Positions 1 through 6,932 of a stretch of DNA of 41,570 nt are shown in pieces. The position numbers and the translations under genes were made by a program. Location of the stretch: the NCBI GenBank assembly GCA_027486345.1, contig JAIXPH010000024.1, positions 1 through 41,570 on the forward strand, written 5' to 3'. The DNA is from Paracoccaceae bacterium (GTDB taxonomy: Bacteria; Pseudomonadota; Alphaproteobacteria; Rhodobacterales; Rhodobacteraceae). Below the pieces are notes generated by a model, which saw only the letters and a list, made by a program, of their open reading frames with translations, was not told the DNA's origin and did no database searches. Each line of letters starts with the position of its first letter. The stretch's first letter is position 1.

Positions 1-125
1 CCCGCCTCCAGCGCCTCGGCCGCATGCAGCAGGGCCTGCTCCACCAACCCCGCCATCCGCATCACATGCGCCTGAACCGCCTCAAGATCACGGTCAAAGC
101 CAGAGACAATGTGGGAATCGCCCAT
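1..125 (-). CDS. phoU: Phosphate signalling protein PhoU, N-terminal part (runs off the window)
   Basis: The minus strand from an ATG at 125 encodes 41 residues beginning MGDSHIVSGFDRDLE and continuing with a VMRMAGLVEQAL segment. This matches the first helix of PhoU (E. coli PhoU has [28 protein letters not shown] at the same place). PhoU is a cytoplasmic helical-bundle protein that links the Pst phosphate transporter to the PhoR kinase and keeps the Pho regulon off when phosphate is plentiful. The rest lies beyond the left edge. It follows pstS on the same strand but is separated by a strong terminator hairpin, and pstC, pstA and pstB do not lie between them, unlike the common pstSCAB-phoU order. 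Identification rests on a short segment but the match is good. Confidence 0.8.
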   Translation of the reverse strand, partial: MGDSHIVSGFDRDLEAVQAHVMRMAGLVEQALLHAAEALEA

Positions 126-186
126 CCGCGTGGTCCTTGTGTCAGCCCCGGTCCAGCAGTGCAGGGGGCAGGTCGGAAGAAAGGGA

Positions 187-218
187 AAAGCCGGGGGCCC
201 GTGCGGCCCCCGGCTTTG
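187..218 (-). terminator. Intrinsic terminator after pstS
   Basis: A perfect 13-bp inverted repeat (188-200 with 206-218, 5-nt loop CGTGC) is very GC rich. Read on the minus strand it is followed by TTTTCCCTTT. It sits 5 bp past the pstS stop codon, so it should end or attenuate pstS transcription before phoU. Confidence 0.85.
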
Positions 219-222
219 GTTG

Positions 223-1263
223 TTATTCCAGCGGGCCCATCACGACTTCATTGGCGACGGCTTCCTGCGTGGCAGCGAGTTCCGGGTCGGCAACCAGACC
301 ATAGGCAGCCAGCGGGCCATCCGGGCCTGCAACGTCATCCGACACGAAGAATTCGACATATTCCTTCAGGCCGGGGATCACGCCGATGTGCTGCTTTTTC
401 ACGTAGAAATACAGCGGGCGCGACACCGGGTATTCGCCGGTCGAGATCGTTTCCACGCTCGGCACGATGCCCGACATGGTGGCGACCTTCAGCTTGTCCA
501 TGTTGTTCTGGTAGAACGACAAGCCGAACACACCAACCGCCATCGGGTTGGCTTCAAGCCGGGCCAGCGTTTCGGTGTAGTCGCCGTCGATGTCGACCGA
601 CACACCATCGCTGCGCAGGGTCATGCACAGCTCTTCGGCCTTGTCTTCATCCCCACCGTTGGCTGCGGCAAAGGCTTCGAACGCACCGGTTGCTTCACAA
701 CCTGCAACGATGACTTTCGTGTCAAACACTTCGCGCGTGCCGTGCTTGGTACCCGGAACAAAGGCCAGAATGTCCTGCGCCGGCAGCGCGGCATTCACGT
801 CGGACCATTGCTTGGCGGTATTGTCCACGATTGCGCCATCCTTGACCACCTGCGCGCCCAAAGCGAGGTAGACATCCGACGGGGTAAGCGCGAAGTCGGC
901 GCCGTCCTTCTTGGAGGCGAAAACGATCCCGTCGTAGCCGATGCGGACTTCAATGATCTCGGTCACGCCATTGGAGGCGCACAGCTCGACATCCGACTTC
1001 GAGATGCGCGAGGACGAGTTGGCGATGTCGATGGTGCCTTCGCCCAGCCCTTCGCAAAGCTTCTTGCGGCCAGCGCCCGACCCGCCGCCTTCGACGACCG
1101 GCGCGGCAAAGCCCGAATTCTCGGCAAAGAGTTCCGCCACGATGGTGGCATAGGGCAGGACAGTGGAGGAGCCTGCAATCTGCAGGTTGTCACGTGCAAA
1201 GGCGCCGCCGGTGGAGCAGGCCAGCGCTGCAAGGGTGGAAAGGGTGAATTTCAAGACTGTCAT
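223..1263 (-). CDS. pstS: Phosphate ABC transporter substrate-binding protein PstS
   Basis: 346 residues from the ATG at 1263, which has a GGGAGA ribosome site; a longer in-frame reading to 1311 is less likely. A signal peptide (MTVLKFTLSTLAALACSTGGAFA) leads into the mature periplasmic protein. The early motif IAGSSTVLPY and the EGGGSGAG loop about 30 residues later are the phosphate-binding elements of the PstS/PBP-like family, and the ANSSSRI segment is also typical. It binds orthophosphate in the periplasm and passes it to the PstCAB importer, whose other genes are not in this window. Regulation is probably by PhoB, through the repeat array at 1325-1364. A terminator follows directly. The length suits the roughly 340-residue alphaproteobacterial PstS. 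Confidence 0.92.
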   Translation of the reverse strand: MTVLKFTLSTLAALACSTGGAFARDNLQIAGSSTVLPYATIVAELFAENSGFAAPVVEGGGSGAGRKKLCEGLGEGTIDIANSSSRISKSDVELCASNGVTEIIEVRIGYDGIVFASKKDGADFALTPSDVYLALGAQVVKDGAIVDNTAKQWSDVNAALPAQDILAFVPGTKHGTREVFDTKVIVAGCEATGAFEAFAAANGGDEDKAEELCMTLRSDGVSVDIDGDYTETLARLEANPMAVGVFGLSFYQNNMDKLKVATMSGIVPSVETISTGEYPVSRPLYFYVKKQHIGVIPGLKEYVEFFVSDDVAGPDGPLAAYGLVADPELAATQEAVANEVVMGPLE

Positions 1264-1324
1264 CGCGTTCTCCCGCATCTCGGACGGCGCTTCTCGCGCC
1301 TCGTGATCCAAATACCGCAGCGGC

Positions 1325-1364
1325 GTGACAGCTTTGCGAACGCTTCATGACAGTTTGGTAACGT
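1325..1364 (-). promoter_or_regulatory. Pho-box-like array upstream of pstS
   Basis: On the minus strand CTGTCAT (1353-1347) and CTGTCAC (1331-1325) lie exactly 22 bp apart start to start. A degenerate unit (CGTTCGC, 1342-1336) sits exactly midway, giving 7-bp units with 4-bp spacers GAAG and AAAG. A further weak unit (ACGTTAC) lies one 11-bp step upstream. The 7+4 spacing is that of PhoB boxes, and the array is about 60 bp before the pstS start. PhoB control is inferred. Confidence 0.72.
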
Positions 1365-1542
1365 CTGTCTGATCTCTGCTGCCGCGCGTGGTGCGGGAGT
1401 CCGGCTGATCGGGAGAGGGGGCCTTGCATGGGCGGCAGGCGAAGAAAAACATGTCCGACCGCGCGACGGAAACCGGCGGCGCTGCCGTTTCAGACATCAT
1501 GACCCGGCCCAAGACCTGCGCCGGACCGGAGGTAGCATAACG

Positions 1543-3216
1543 ATGTTCAGCCCTTTTTTCCTGCGACTGGCCGGCACGGCCCTGTGCGGCATCCTCACAG
1601 CGGGGGCGGCCATGGCGGACGGAGCCTTTGATGCGGCCTTGCGGCTGGACCCGGCTGCTTTCGTCCCGGTGACGGTCACGCTGGACGGCAAGCCCTTGGC
1701 GCTGCGGCGGTATGAGGCTGTCTATGTCGGCAAGCCCGTGGCGATGGCGGCGGAGCAGCCCGCACGGCGGATGGGGCCGGGGGGCAGTCCGTCGGGCGCG
1801 GAGACTCAGGCGCTGGTCGATCCCCTGACCTATCAGAAACTGGCGATCTTTGTGCCCGAAACCGCTCGCACCCAGTCCGCGATGATCCTGAACGTCAACA
1901 ACGGCGGCTGGTTCGCCAGCGAATTGCGGCCCGGCATCACCGATGGCGGGGCCTATGTGTCGGACAGCGACACCGACAAGGTCGGCGCGGCCTTGGCGGC
2001 GGGCTATGTCTATGTCGATGTGGGCAGCCGGGGGCGCGGAATCGTCGCCGCCGATGGCAGCCTGCCCGGCAAGGCCCCGGCGGCGGTGGTTGATGCCAAG
2101 GCGGCGATCCGCTTTCTGCGCCTGAACGATGCTGTCTTGCCCGGATCGGCAGAGCGGATCGTGATCACCGGCACGTCGGGCGGGGGCGGGTTGTCGTCGG
2201 TCGTGGCTGCGAGCGGGAACAGCGCCGACTATCTGCCATTCCTGGCCGAAATTGGCGCGGCGGGTGTGGCGGCGGATGGGTCCAGCAGCCTAGCCGATGA
2301 CGTCTTTGCCGTGATCGCCTATTGCCCGATCGTCGATCTGGGCCATGCCGATCTGGCCTATGAATGGCTGTTCGACGGTATCCGCAGCGCCGACAACACT
2401 GCCGACGGGCGCTGGCCTGCGGTGGCGCAGGCGGCTTCGGCAGAATTGGCGGCGGGCTATCCGGCCTATCTGGATGGGTTGGGTCTGACGCTGGCCGATG
2501 GCAGCCCGCTGACCTCTGCCACGATGAAAGCCGCCATCGCCGCCGAAGTGCAGCGCACGGTGGAGCGGCACCTTGCCAGCGGCGGCACGGTCCCGGTGAT
2601 GGGAGAGGCGTTCGACATCACCCTGCGCCATCCGGGCGGAGAGGATCAGATATCAGTGCCGAATGACTGGCTGACGGTCGAAGATGGCAGGGTGACGGAC
2701 CTGAACCTTGACGGTTTCCTGCGGTTTGTCACCGCGACGGCGGCACTGAAACCCGTGCCCGCCTTTGACCGCACGGCGAATACCGGCAATCCGGGGGTGG
2801 ACGGCGAAAACAGCCTCTTTGGAGCTGCGACGCAGCCCTATGCCAACTTCACCGCCTATGGTTGGGCCGCCAATGAGGTGGCGGGGGATGGCTCAGGTGC
2901 AGATGACACCGGGCAGGACTGGGCGACCTATGCGGCGGGCGAAGGGGCGGCACTGGCGGCACAGGTGCGCTTGACCAACCCGATGGCCTATCTGGGCACC
3001 GACGCCAAGGCCGCGCCACATTGGTATATTCGTCACGGGATGATCGACCGGGACACGTCATTTGCCGTGGAACTTTCCTTGGCTGCCGCTGCGCGGGGTG
3101 ATTCCGATGTGAAATCCGTCGATTTTCACCTGCCGTGGATGACCCCCCATTCCGGGGATTATGACGTGCAAGAGGCCTATGGCTGGCTGAAGGGCGTTCT
3201 GGCACAAGGCAACTGA
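1543..3216 (+). CDS. Secreted alpha/beta-hydrolase, subtype B tannase-like esterase
   Basis: 557 residues with a GGAGG site about 12 bp before the ATG. An N-terminal signal peptide ends near AGAAMADG, so the protein is exported. The nucleophile elbow is GTSGGGG with Ser212. The likely catalytic acid is Asp502 in HGMIDRDTSF and the base is His536 in TPHSGDYD. This Ser/Asp/His order and the RHGMIDRDTSF block are characteristic of subtype B bacterial tannases, which hydrolyse gallate-type esters. The protein is about 90 residues longer than the well-known Lactobacillus enzyme. The substrate cannot be read from sequence and another bulky ester is possible. It lies divergent from pstS. Its stop is only 8 nt before the leader hairpins of the amide operon, so read-through into that operon is possible. 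Confidence 0.72.
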   Translation: MFSPFFLRLAGTALCGILTAGAAMADGAFDAALRLDPAAFVPVTVTLDGKPLALRRYEAVYVGKPVAMAAEQPARRMGPGGSPSGAETQALVDPLTYQKLAIFVPETARTQSAMILNVNNGGWFASELRPGITDGGAYVSDSDTDKVGAALAAGYVYVDVGSRGRGIVAADGSLPGKAPAAVVDAKAAIRFLRLNDAVLPGSAERIVITGTSGGGGLSSVVAASGNSADYLPFLAEIGAAGVAADGSSSLADDVFAVIAYCPIVDLGHADLAYEWLFDGIRSADNTADGRWPAVAQAASAELAAGYPAYLDGLGLTLADGSPLTSATMKAAIAAEVQRTVERHLASGGTVPVMGEAFDITLRHPGGEDQISVPNDWLTVEDGRVTDLNLDGFLRFVTATAALKPVPAFDRTANTGNPGVDGENSLFGAATQPYANFTAYGWAANEVAGDGSGADDTGQDWATYAAGEGAALAAQVRLTNPMAYLGTDAKAAPHWYIRHGMIDRDTSFAVELSLAAAARGDSDVKSVDFHLPWMTPHSGDYDVQEAYGWLKGVLAQGN

Positions 3217-3224
3217 GGTGGCTT

Positions 3225-3318
3225 TGCCCGGATTTTGGGCATCTGCCCGGCAAAGGGCAATTCCACCGATCAGCACGGGCGACTGGACCAAACAGGTCTT
3301 GCGCCATCGCCCGTGCTG
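3225..3318 (+). promoter_or_regulatory. Structured leader RNA of the amide operon (candidate ANTAR target)
   Basis: Two consecutive small hairpins share the same 5-bp stem. TGCCC/GGGCA pairs at 3225-3229 with 3237-3241 (7-nt loop) and again at 3244-3248 with 3255-3259 (6-nt loop GGCAAA), with a 2-nt linker. A 12-bp perfect stem follows (3271-3282 with 3307-3318) whose loop holds a smaller GACC/GGTC hairpin. Next comes the terminator at 3359-3399. Two adjacent small hairpins upstream of a terminator is the layout of known ANTAR-protein target RNAs. The loops do not show the A1/G4 pattern reported for those RNAs, so binding by the AmiR-like protein is inference. Confidence 0.5.
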
Positions 3319-3358
3319 CGCCATGCTTTCCTGACAACATCATCACTTTGGCAATCAC

Positions 3359-3399
3359 GCCCCGACCGCAGCGACGTTTTGGCTGCATCGGGGCTTTTT
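3359..3399 (+). terminator. Leader terminator (attenuator) before amiC
   Basis: GCCCCGA at 3359-3365 pairs with TCGGGGC at 3388-3394. An inner GCAGC (3368-3372) pairs with GCTGC (3382-3386), and TTTTT follows at 3395-3399. The terminator lies just 20 nt before the chosen GTG start of the amiC-like gene. It would stop transcription of the whole amide operon unless bypassed, and an antitermination protein (AmiR family) is encoded by the second gene of the operon. Confidence 0.78.
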
Positions 3400-3418
3400 G
3401 CGTTTTCGGGGGCGCGGC

Positions 3419-4510
3419 GTGACCAAGCGGCGGATCGGGATCGGATTGCTCTACTCGCGGTCAGGAAGCTATTCCCTGATCTCGGAAGCGTGCCGATCTG
3501 GTGCGCTTGCGGCAATTGCCACCGTGAACGCCGACCCGGACCGCGATCTGGCTTTTGTCCCGGTAGAGCGTGATCCGCAGGGCAATGTCGATCTTTACGG
3601 CCCGCTGTGCGAAGAAATCCTGCGCGACACGCCCGCGCGGCATGTCATCGGCTGCGTGACGTCGTGGAGCCGCAAAGAGGTGATCCCGACGCTGGAACGC
3701 CATGGCGGGACGCTCTGGTATGCCGTGCCCTATGAGGGGTTCGAGGCCTCCGATCACGTCGTCTATACCCATGCCTGCCCGAACCAGCATCTTCTGCCGC
3801 TGCTGGATTGGGTAATGCCCGCACATGGGCGCAAGGCCTATCTGACCGGGTCAAATTACATCTGGGGCTGGGAGGTGAACCGCCTTGCCCGTGAGCGGAT
3901 CACGCAGGCCGGGGGGGAGATTGCTGGGGAACGCTACCTGCCCATCGGGTCGCGCGATGTCGGGCGGATGATCGACGAAATCCGCTATGCGCGGCCGAAT
4001 TTCATCCTGAATTCGCTGATCGGGCCCTCGTCCTATGAATTCCTAGCCGCTTACCGCGATCTGGGCCAGCGCGACCCGCATTTCCTGCCGCAGACCTGCC
4101 CGGTCCTGTCCTGCAACATGACGGAATGCGAACTGCCCGCTATCGGCCCCGCTGCCGAAGGTCTGGTAGCGGCGGGACCGTATTTCCGGGGGATTGATGG
4201 CTGGCCGGACGCGGGGCGGTTCGGCTCCTCGCATGAGGCAGCGGCCTATGTCGCGGTGCTGGAATTGGCGCGTTTGCTGCACGGCCATCCGGGGGCCGAG
4301 GCCCTGCCTTTGTCGCAACTGGTGGCGCAACGCGGCGCGGGCGGGATCATTGATCCTGAGACGCATCACACCGTTTTGCCTGCGCTGATCGCGCGGGTCG
4401 AAGGCGGTGCCTTCCGCCTGCTGCATCGCCGTGCCGGGGTGGCGGGAGATCCGTATCTGACGCGGGGGACATCCGCTGTCATCGCACCGCAATTGCGGGT
4501 GGTGTCATGA
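3419..4510 (+). CDS. amiC: AmiC-like amide-sensing periplasmic-binding-fold regulator
   Basis: 363 residues from a GTG at 3419 preceded by GGGGG. An upstream TTG at 3398 is in frame but falls inside the terminator T-tract, so it is rejected. The protein has no signal peptide and begins with IGIGLLYSRSGSYS. It matches Pseudomonas AmiC along its length: IGLLFSETG there is IGLLYSRSG here, VGCYMSHTRKAVMPVVER is IGCVTSWSRKEVIPTLER, and PYEGFEYSPNIVY is PYEGFEASDHVVY. AmiC is a cytoplasmic protein with the branched-chain-amino-acid-binding fold. It binds small amides and otherwise sequesters the antiterminator AmiR. The stop overlaps the next start by 4 bp (ATGA), as expected for a stoichiometric regulator pair. 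Which amide is bound is unknown. Confidence 0.85.
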   Translation: MTKRRIGIGLLYSRSGSYSLISEACRSGALAAIATVNADPDRDLAFVPVERDPQGNVDLYGPLCEEILRDTPARHVIGCVTSWSRKEVIPTLERHGGTLWYAVPYEGFEASDHVVYTHACPNQHLLPLLDWVMPAHGRKAYLTGSNYIWGWEVNRLARERITQAGGEIAGERYLPIGSRDVGRMIDEIRYARPNFILNSLIGPSSYEFLAAYRDLGQRDPHFLPQTCPVLSCNMTECELPAIGPAAEGLVAAGPYFRGIDGWPDAGRFGSSHEAAAYVAVLELARLLHGHPGAEALPLSQLVAQRGAGGIIDPETHHTVLPALIARVEGGAFRLLHRRAGVAGDPYLTRGTSAVIAPQLRVVS

Positions 4511-5106
4511 GACGCCCGATCCGCATCCCTACCCTTGGCGGCGCGCGGGCGGTGATCCTGCATCGCCCCCATGCCACGGTGCAGGCGCTTTTGCGTCAGT
4601 TGCACGCCATCGGGCTTGAGGTGACGCAAGCCTGGCCTGAGGCAGGGGCCGAGGCGTTAGGGGCCGATTACCTGTTTTTTGACGCCGACATGGGCCATGA
4701 TGGGCTGTTCCCTTGGCCTGCGGGTCAGCCGCCAATGCCGCTGATTGCCCTGATCGGGTCAGAGGCTCCGGGCCGGATCGAATGGTCGTTGCGGGCGGGG
4801 GCGCATGCGCAATTGCTCAAACCCGTGGGGGATAATGGGGCCTATTCGGCGCTCTTGATCGCGCGGGATGCCTTTGACGCGCAAAAGGCGCTGTCGGCAG
4901 AGATTGCCGATCTGCGGCGGCGGCTGGATGGGCGGCAAACCGTGGTGAGGGCGGTGACTCTGCTGGCGACGCTGGGCAAGACCGAAGAGCAGGCCTATGC
5001 CCAATTGCGCCAGATGGCGATGGCGTGGCGCATCAGCTTTGAGGATGCCGCCGCCCGCATCGTCGCCATGCGGGACGGGCCGGAACCGGGGGTGCAGGAT
5101 GGTTGA
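4507..5106 (+). CDS. amiR: AmiR-like ANTAR-domain transcription antiterminator
   Basis: 199 residues. The N-terminal ~120 residues resemble a degenerate receiver domain (AVILHRPHATVQALLRQL, then GADYLFFDADMGHDG). A coiled-coil stretch (about 120-135) leads to the C-terminal ANTAR three-helix domain (VTLLATLGKTEEQAYAQLRQMAMAWRISFEDAAARIV). This is the AmiR architecture: an RNA-binding protein that prevents terminator formation in a leader transcript and is held inactive by AmiC. The gene overlaps amiC by 4 bp and the downstream permease gene by 8 bp. The probable target is the terminator at 3359-3399 that precedes its own operon. Confidence 0.85.
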   Translation: MRRPIRIPTLGGARAVILHRPHATVQALLRQLHAIGLEVTQAWPEAGAEALGADYLFFDADMGHDGLFPWPAGQPPMPLIALIGSEAPGRIEWSLRAGAHAQLLKPVGDNGAYSALLIARDAFDAQKALSAEIADLRRRLDGRQTVVRAVTLLATLGKTEEQAYAQLRQMAMAWRISFEDAAARIVAMRDGPEPGVQDG

Positions 5107-5980
5107 TATCTCTGCCCCTGTCGCAGCACCGAAGGGTGCGTTGAAACGCCTGATGGAACGGCGCTTGGCGCTGCTGGGTCTGGTCCTGATCGTGCTGGTG
5201 GTGGGGGCGGCGGTCCTGGCCCCGTGGATCGCGCCCTATGCGCCCGAAGAGCAGTTGTTCGACGGGCTGACGCTGGAAGGTGCGCCTTTGCCGCCCGATG
5301 CGCGGTTCATCATGGGGACGGACCTGCTGGGCCGCGACCTGTTCAGCCGCATCCTGTATGGCGCGCAAACCTCGCTGATCATCGGGGTGGTGGCGAATGG
5401 GTTGGCGCTGCTGATCGGCACGCTGGTCGGGCTGGTCGCGGGGTTCTTTCGCGGCTGGGTTGGCGCGGTCTTGATGCGCTTTACCGATCTGATGATGGCC
5501 TTTCCGGCGCTCTTGCTGGCCATCTGTCTGGCGGCGATCTTCAAGCCGTCGCTCTGGATCGTGGCGCTGGTGATTGCCTTGGTGAACTGGGTGCAGACCG
5601 CACGGGTGATCTATACCGAAACCACATCGCTGGCCGAACGTGATTTCATCGCGGCCGAACGCACCTTGGGCGCAAGCACGGGCCGTATCCTGTTCCGCCA
5701 CATCCTGCCGCATCTGGTGCCGACGATCATCGTCTGGGGCACCTTGGGGATTTCAACAACCGTGCTTTTGGAGGCAACGCTGTCCTTTCTTGGCGTGGGG
5801 GTGCAACCCCCGACGCCAAGCTGGGGCAACATCATCTTTGAAAACCAGACCTATTTCCAAGCCGCGCCTTGGCTGGTGTTCATCCCCGGGGCTGCGATCA
5901 TCCTGCTGGCGCTGGCCTTCAACCTTGTGGGCGACGCGCTGCGTGATGTGCTTGATCCGACGCAAAGGGGGCGCGACTGA
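5099..5980 (+). CDS. Dpp/Opp-type ABC transporter permease (DppC-like)
   Basis: 293 residues from the ATG at 5099, overlapping the end of the antiterminator gene by 8 bp. The open frame extends upstream, but that part is a shadow of the antiterminator gene. A cytoplasmic N-terminus (LMERRLALLGLVLIVLVV) leads into the first transmembrane helix. The loop MGTDLLGRDLFSRILYGAQTSL is a hallmark of DppC/OppC, and the EAA-type ATPase contact loop is at RDFIAAERTLGASTGRILFRHILPHL. About six membrane helices are expected. With the next gene it forms the inner-membrane channel of a peptide/nickel/opine-family importer. Here the DppC-type gene precedes the DppB-type gene, the reverse of the usual order. 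Confidence 0.88.
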   Translation: MVDISAPVAAPKGALKRLMERRLALLGLVLIVLVVGAAVLAPWIAPYAPEEQLFDGLTLEGAPLPPDARFIMGTDLLGRDLFSRILYGAQTSLIIGVVANGLALLIGTLVGLVAGFFRGWVGAVLMRFTDLMMAFPALLLAICLAAIFKPSLWIVALVIALVNWVQTARVIYTETTSLAERDFIAAERTLGASTGRILFRHILPHLVPTIIVWGTLGISTTVLLEATLSFLGVGVQPPTPSWGNIIFENQTYFQAAPWLVFIPGAAIILLALAFNLVGDALRDVLDPTQRGRD

Positions 5981-6900
5981 TGCCAGCTTACCTTTTGCGG
6001 CGGCTGTTCCAATCGGCGCTGATCCTGCTGGGCATCAGCTTTGTCACCTTCCTTTTGCTGTTCGTGCTGCCCGCCGATCCCGTGCGCCAGATTGCCGGAC
6101 GTTCTGCCACGCCGGCAACGGTTGAGAATATCCGTCAGCAACTCGGCCTCGATCAGCCTTTCATCGTGCAATACGGGCGCTATCTGGGAAATCTGCTGCA
6201 GGGCGATCTGGGCCGCAGCTATCTGCAAAAGACCCAAGTGACCGAGTTGATCCTGTCGCGCCTGCCCGCAACGCTGCAACTGATGGCGGCGGGGATTTTG
6301 GCGGAACTGGTCTTGGGCCTGACCATGGGCATCGCCGCCGCGCTGATGCGGGGGCGGGTGGGGGATCAGGTCTTGATGATGGCGTCCTTCGTCACCGTAT
6401 CGGCCCCGCAATTCGTGGTCAGCCTGCTGCTGCTGTACGTCTTTGCGGTCAAGCTGGGCTGGTTCCCCATCGGCGGCTACGGCACGCTGGCCCATCTGGT
6501 GCTGCCTGCGGTGACCTTGGGCATCCTCGGCTCTGGCTGGTACAGCCGGATGATGCGGTCGAGCATGATCGAGGTGCTGCGCGCCGACTATATCCGTACC
6601 GCACGCGCCAAGGGGCTTGGCCGCGGGCGGGTGGTGCTGCGCCATGCCCTGCCCAACGCGATCTTGCCGGTGATTGCGATGATCGGCATCGACATCGGCA
6701 TCTTCATGGGCGGCATCGTTGTCGTCGAATCCGTTTTCGGCTGGCCGGGGATCGGCCAGTTGGCATGGCAGGCGATCCAGCGTGTGGACATCCCCATCAT
6801 CATGGGCGTCACGCTGGTATCGGCCCTGGCCATCGTGATCGGCAACCTGATTGCCGATGTGATTGCCCCGTTGATCGACCCGCGCATCCGGTTGCGCTGA
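5980..6900 (+). CDS. Dpp/Opp-type ABC transporter permease (DppB-like)
   Basis: 306 residues; the start overlaps the previous stop by one base (TGATG). The N-terminus (MPAYLLRRLFQSALILLGISFVTFLLL) is the typical first helix of DppB/OppB, followed by the periplasmic loop with ENIRQQLGLDQPFIVQYGRYLGNLLQGDLGRS. The ATPase contact loop is RADYIRTARAKGLGRGRVVLRHALPNAILPV. It pairs with the DppC-like permease. Because it sits among a binding protein, an amidase and an AmiC/AmiR pair, the imported substrate is probably an amide or amidated compound rather than a general dipeptide, but that is inference from context. Confidence 0.88.
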   Translation: MPAYLLRRLFQSALILLGISFVTFLLLFVLPADPVRQIAGRSATPATVENIRQQLGLDQPFIVQYGRYLGNLLQGDLGRSYLQKTQVTELILSRLPATLQLMAAGILAELVLGLTMGIAAALMRGRVGDQVLMMASFVTVSAPQFVVSLLLLYVFAVKLGWFPIGGYGTLAHLVLPAVTLGILGSGWYSRMMRSSMIEVLRADYIRTARAKGLGRGRVVLRHALPNAILPVIAMIGIDIGIFMGGIVVVESVFGWPGIGQLAWQAIQRVDIPIIMGVTLVSALAIVIGNLIADVIAPLIDPRIRLR

Positions 6901-6932
6901 CCACACCAAGAAGAACCAACAGGAGAGAACAG

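Noticed and set aside
3398-3418. TTG start for the AmiC-like protein
   Set aside because: The codon lies in the T-run of the leader terminator and has no ribosome site; GTG at 3419 has GGGGG upstream and matches AmiC's N-terminus.
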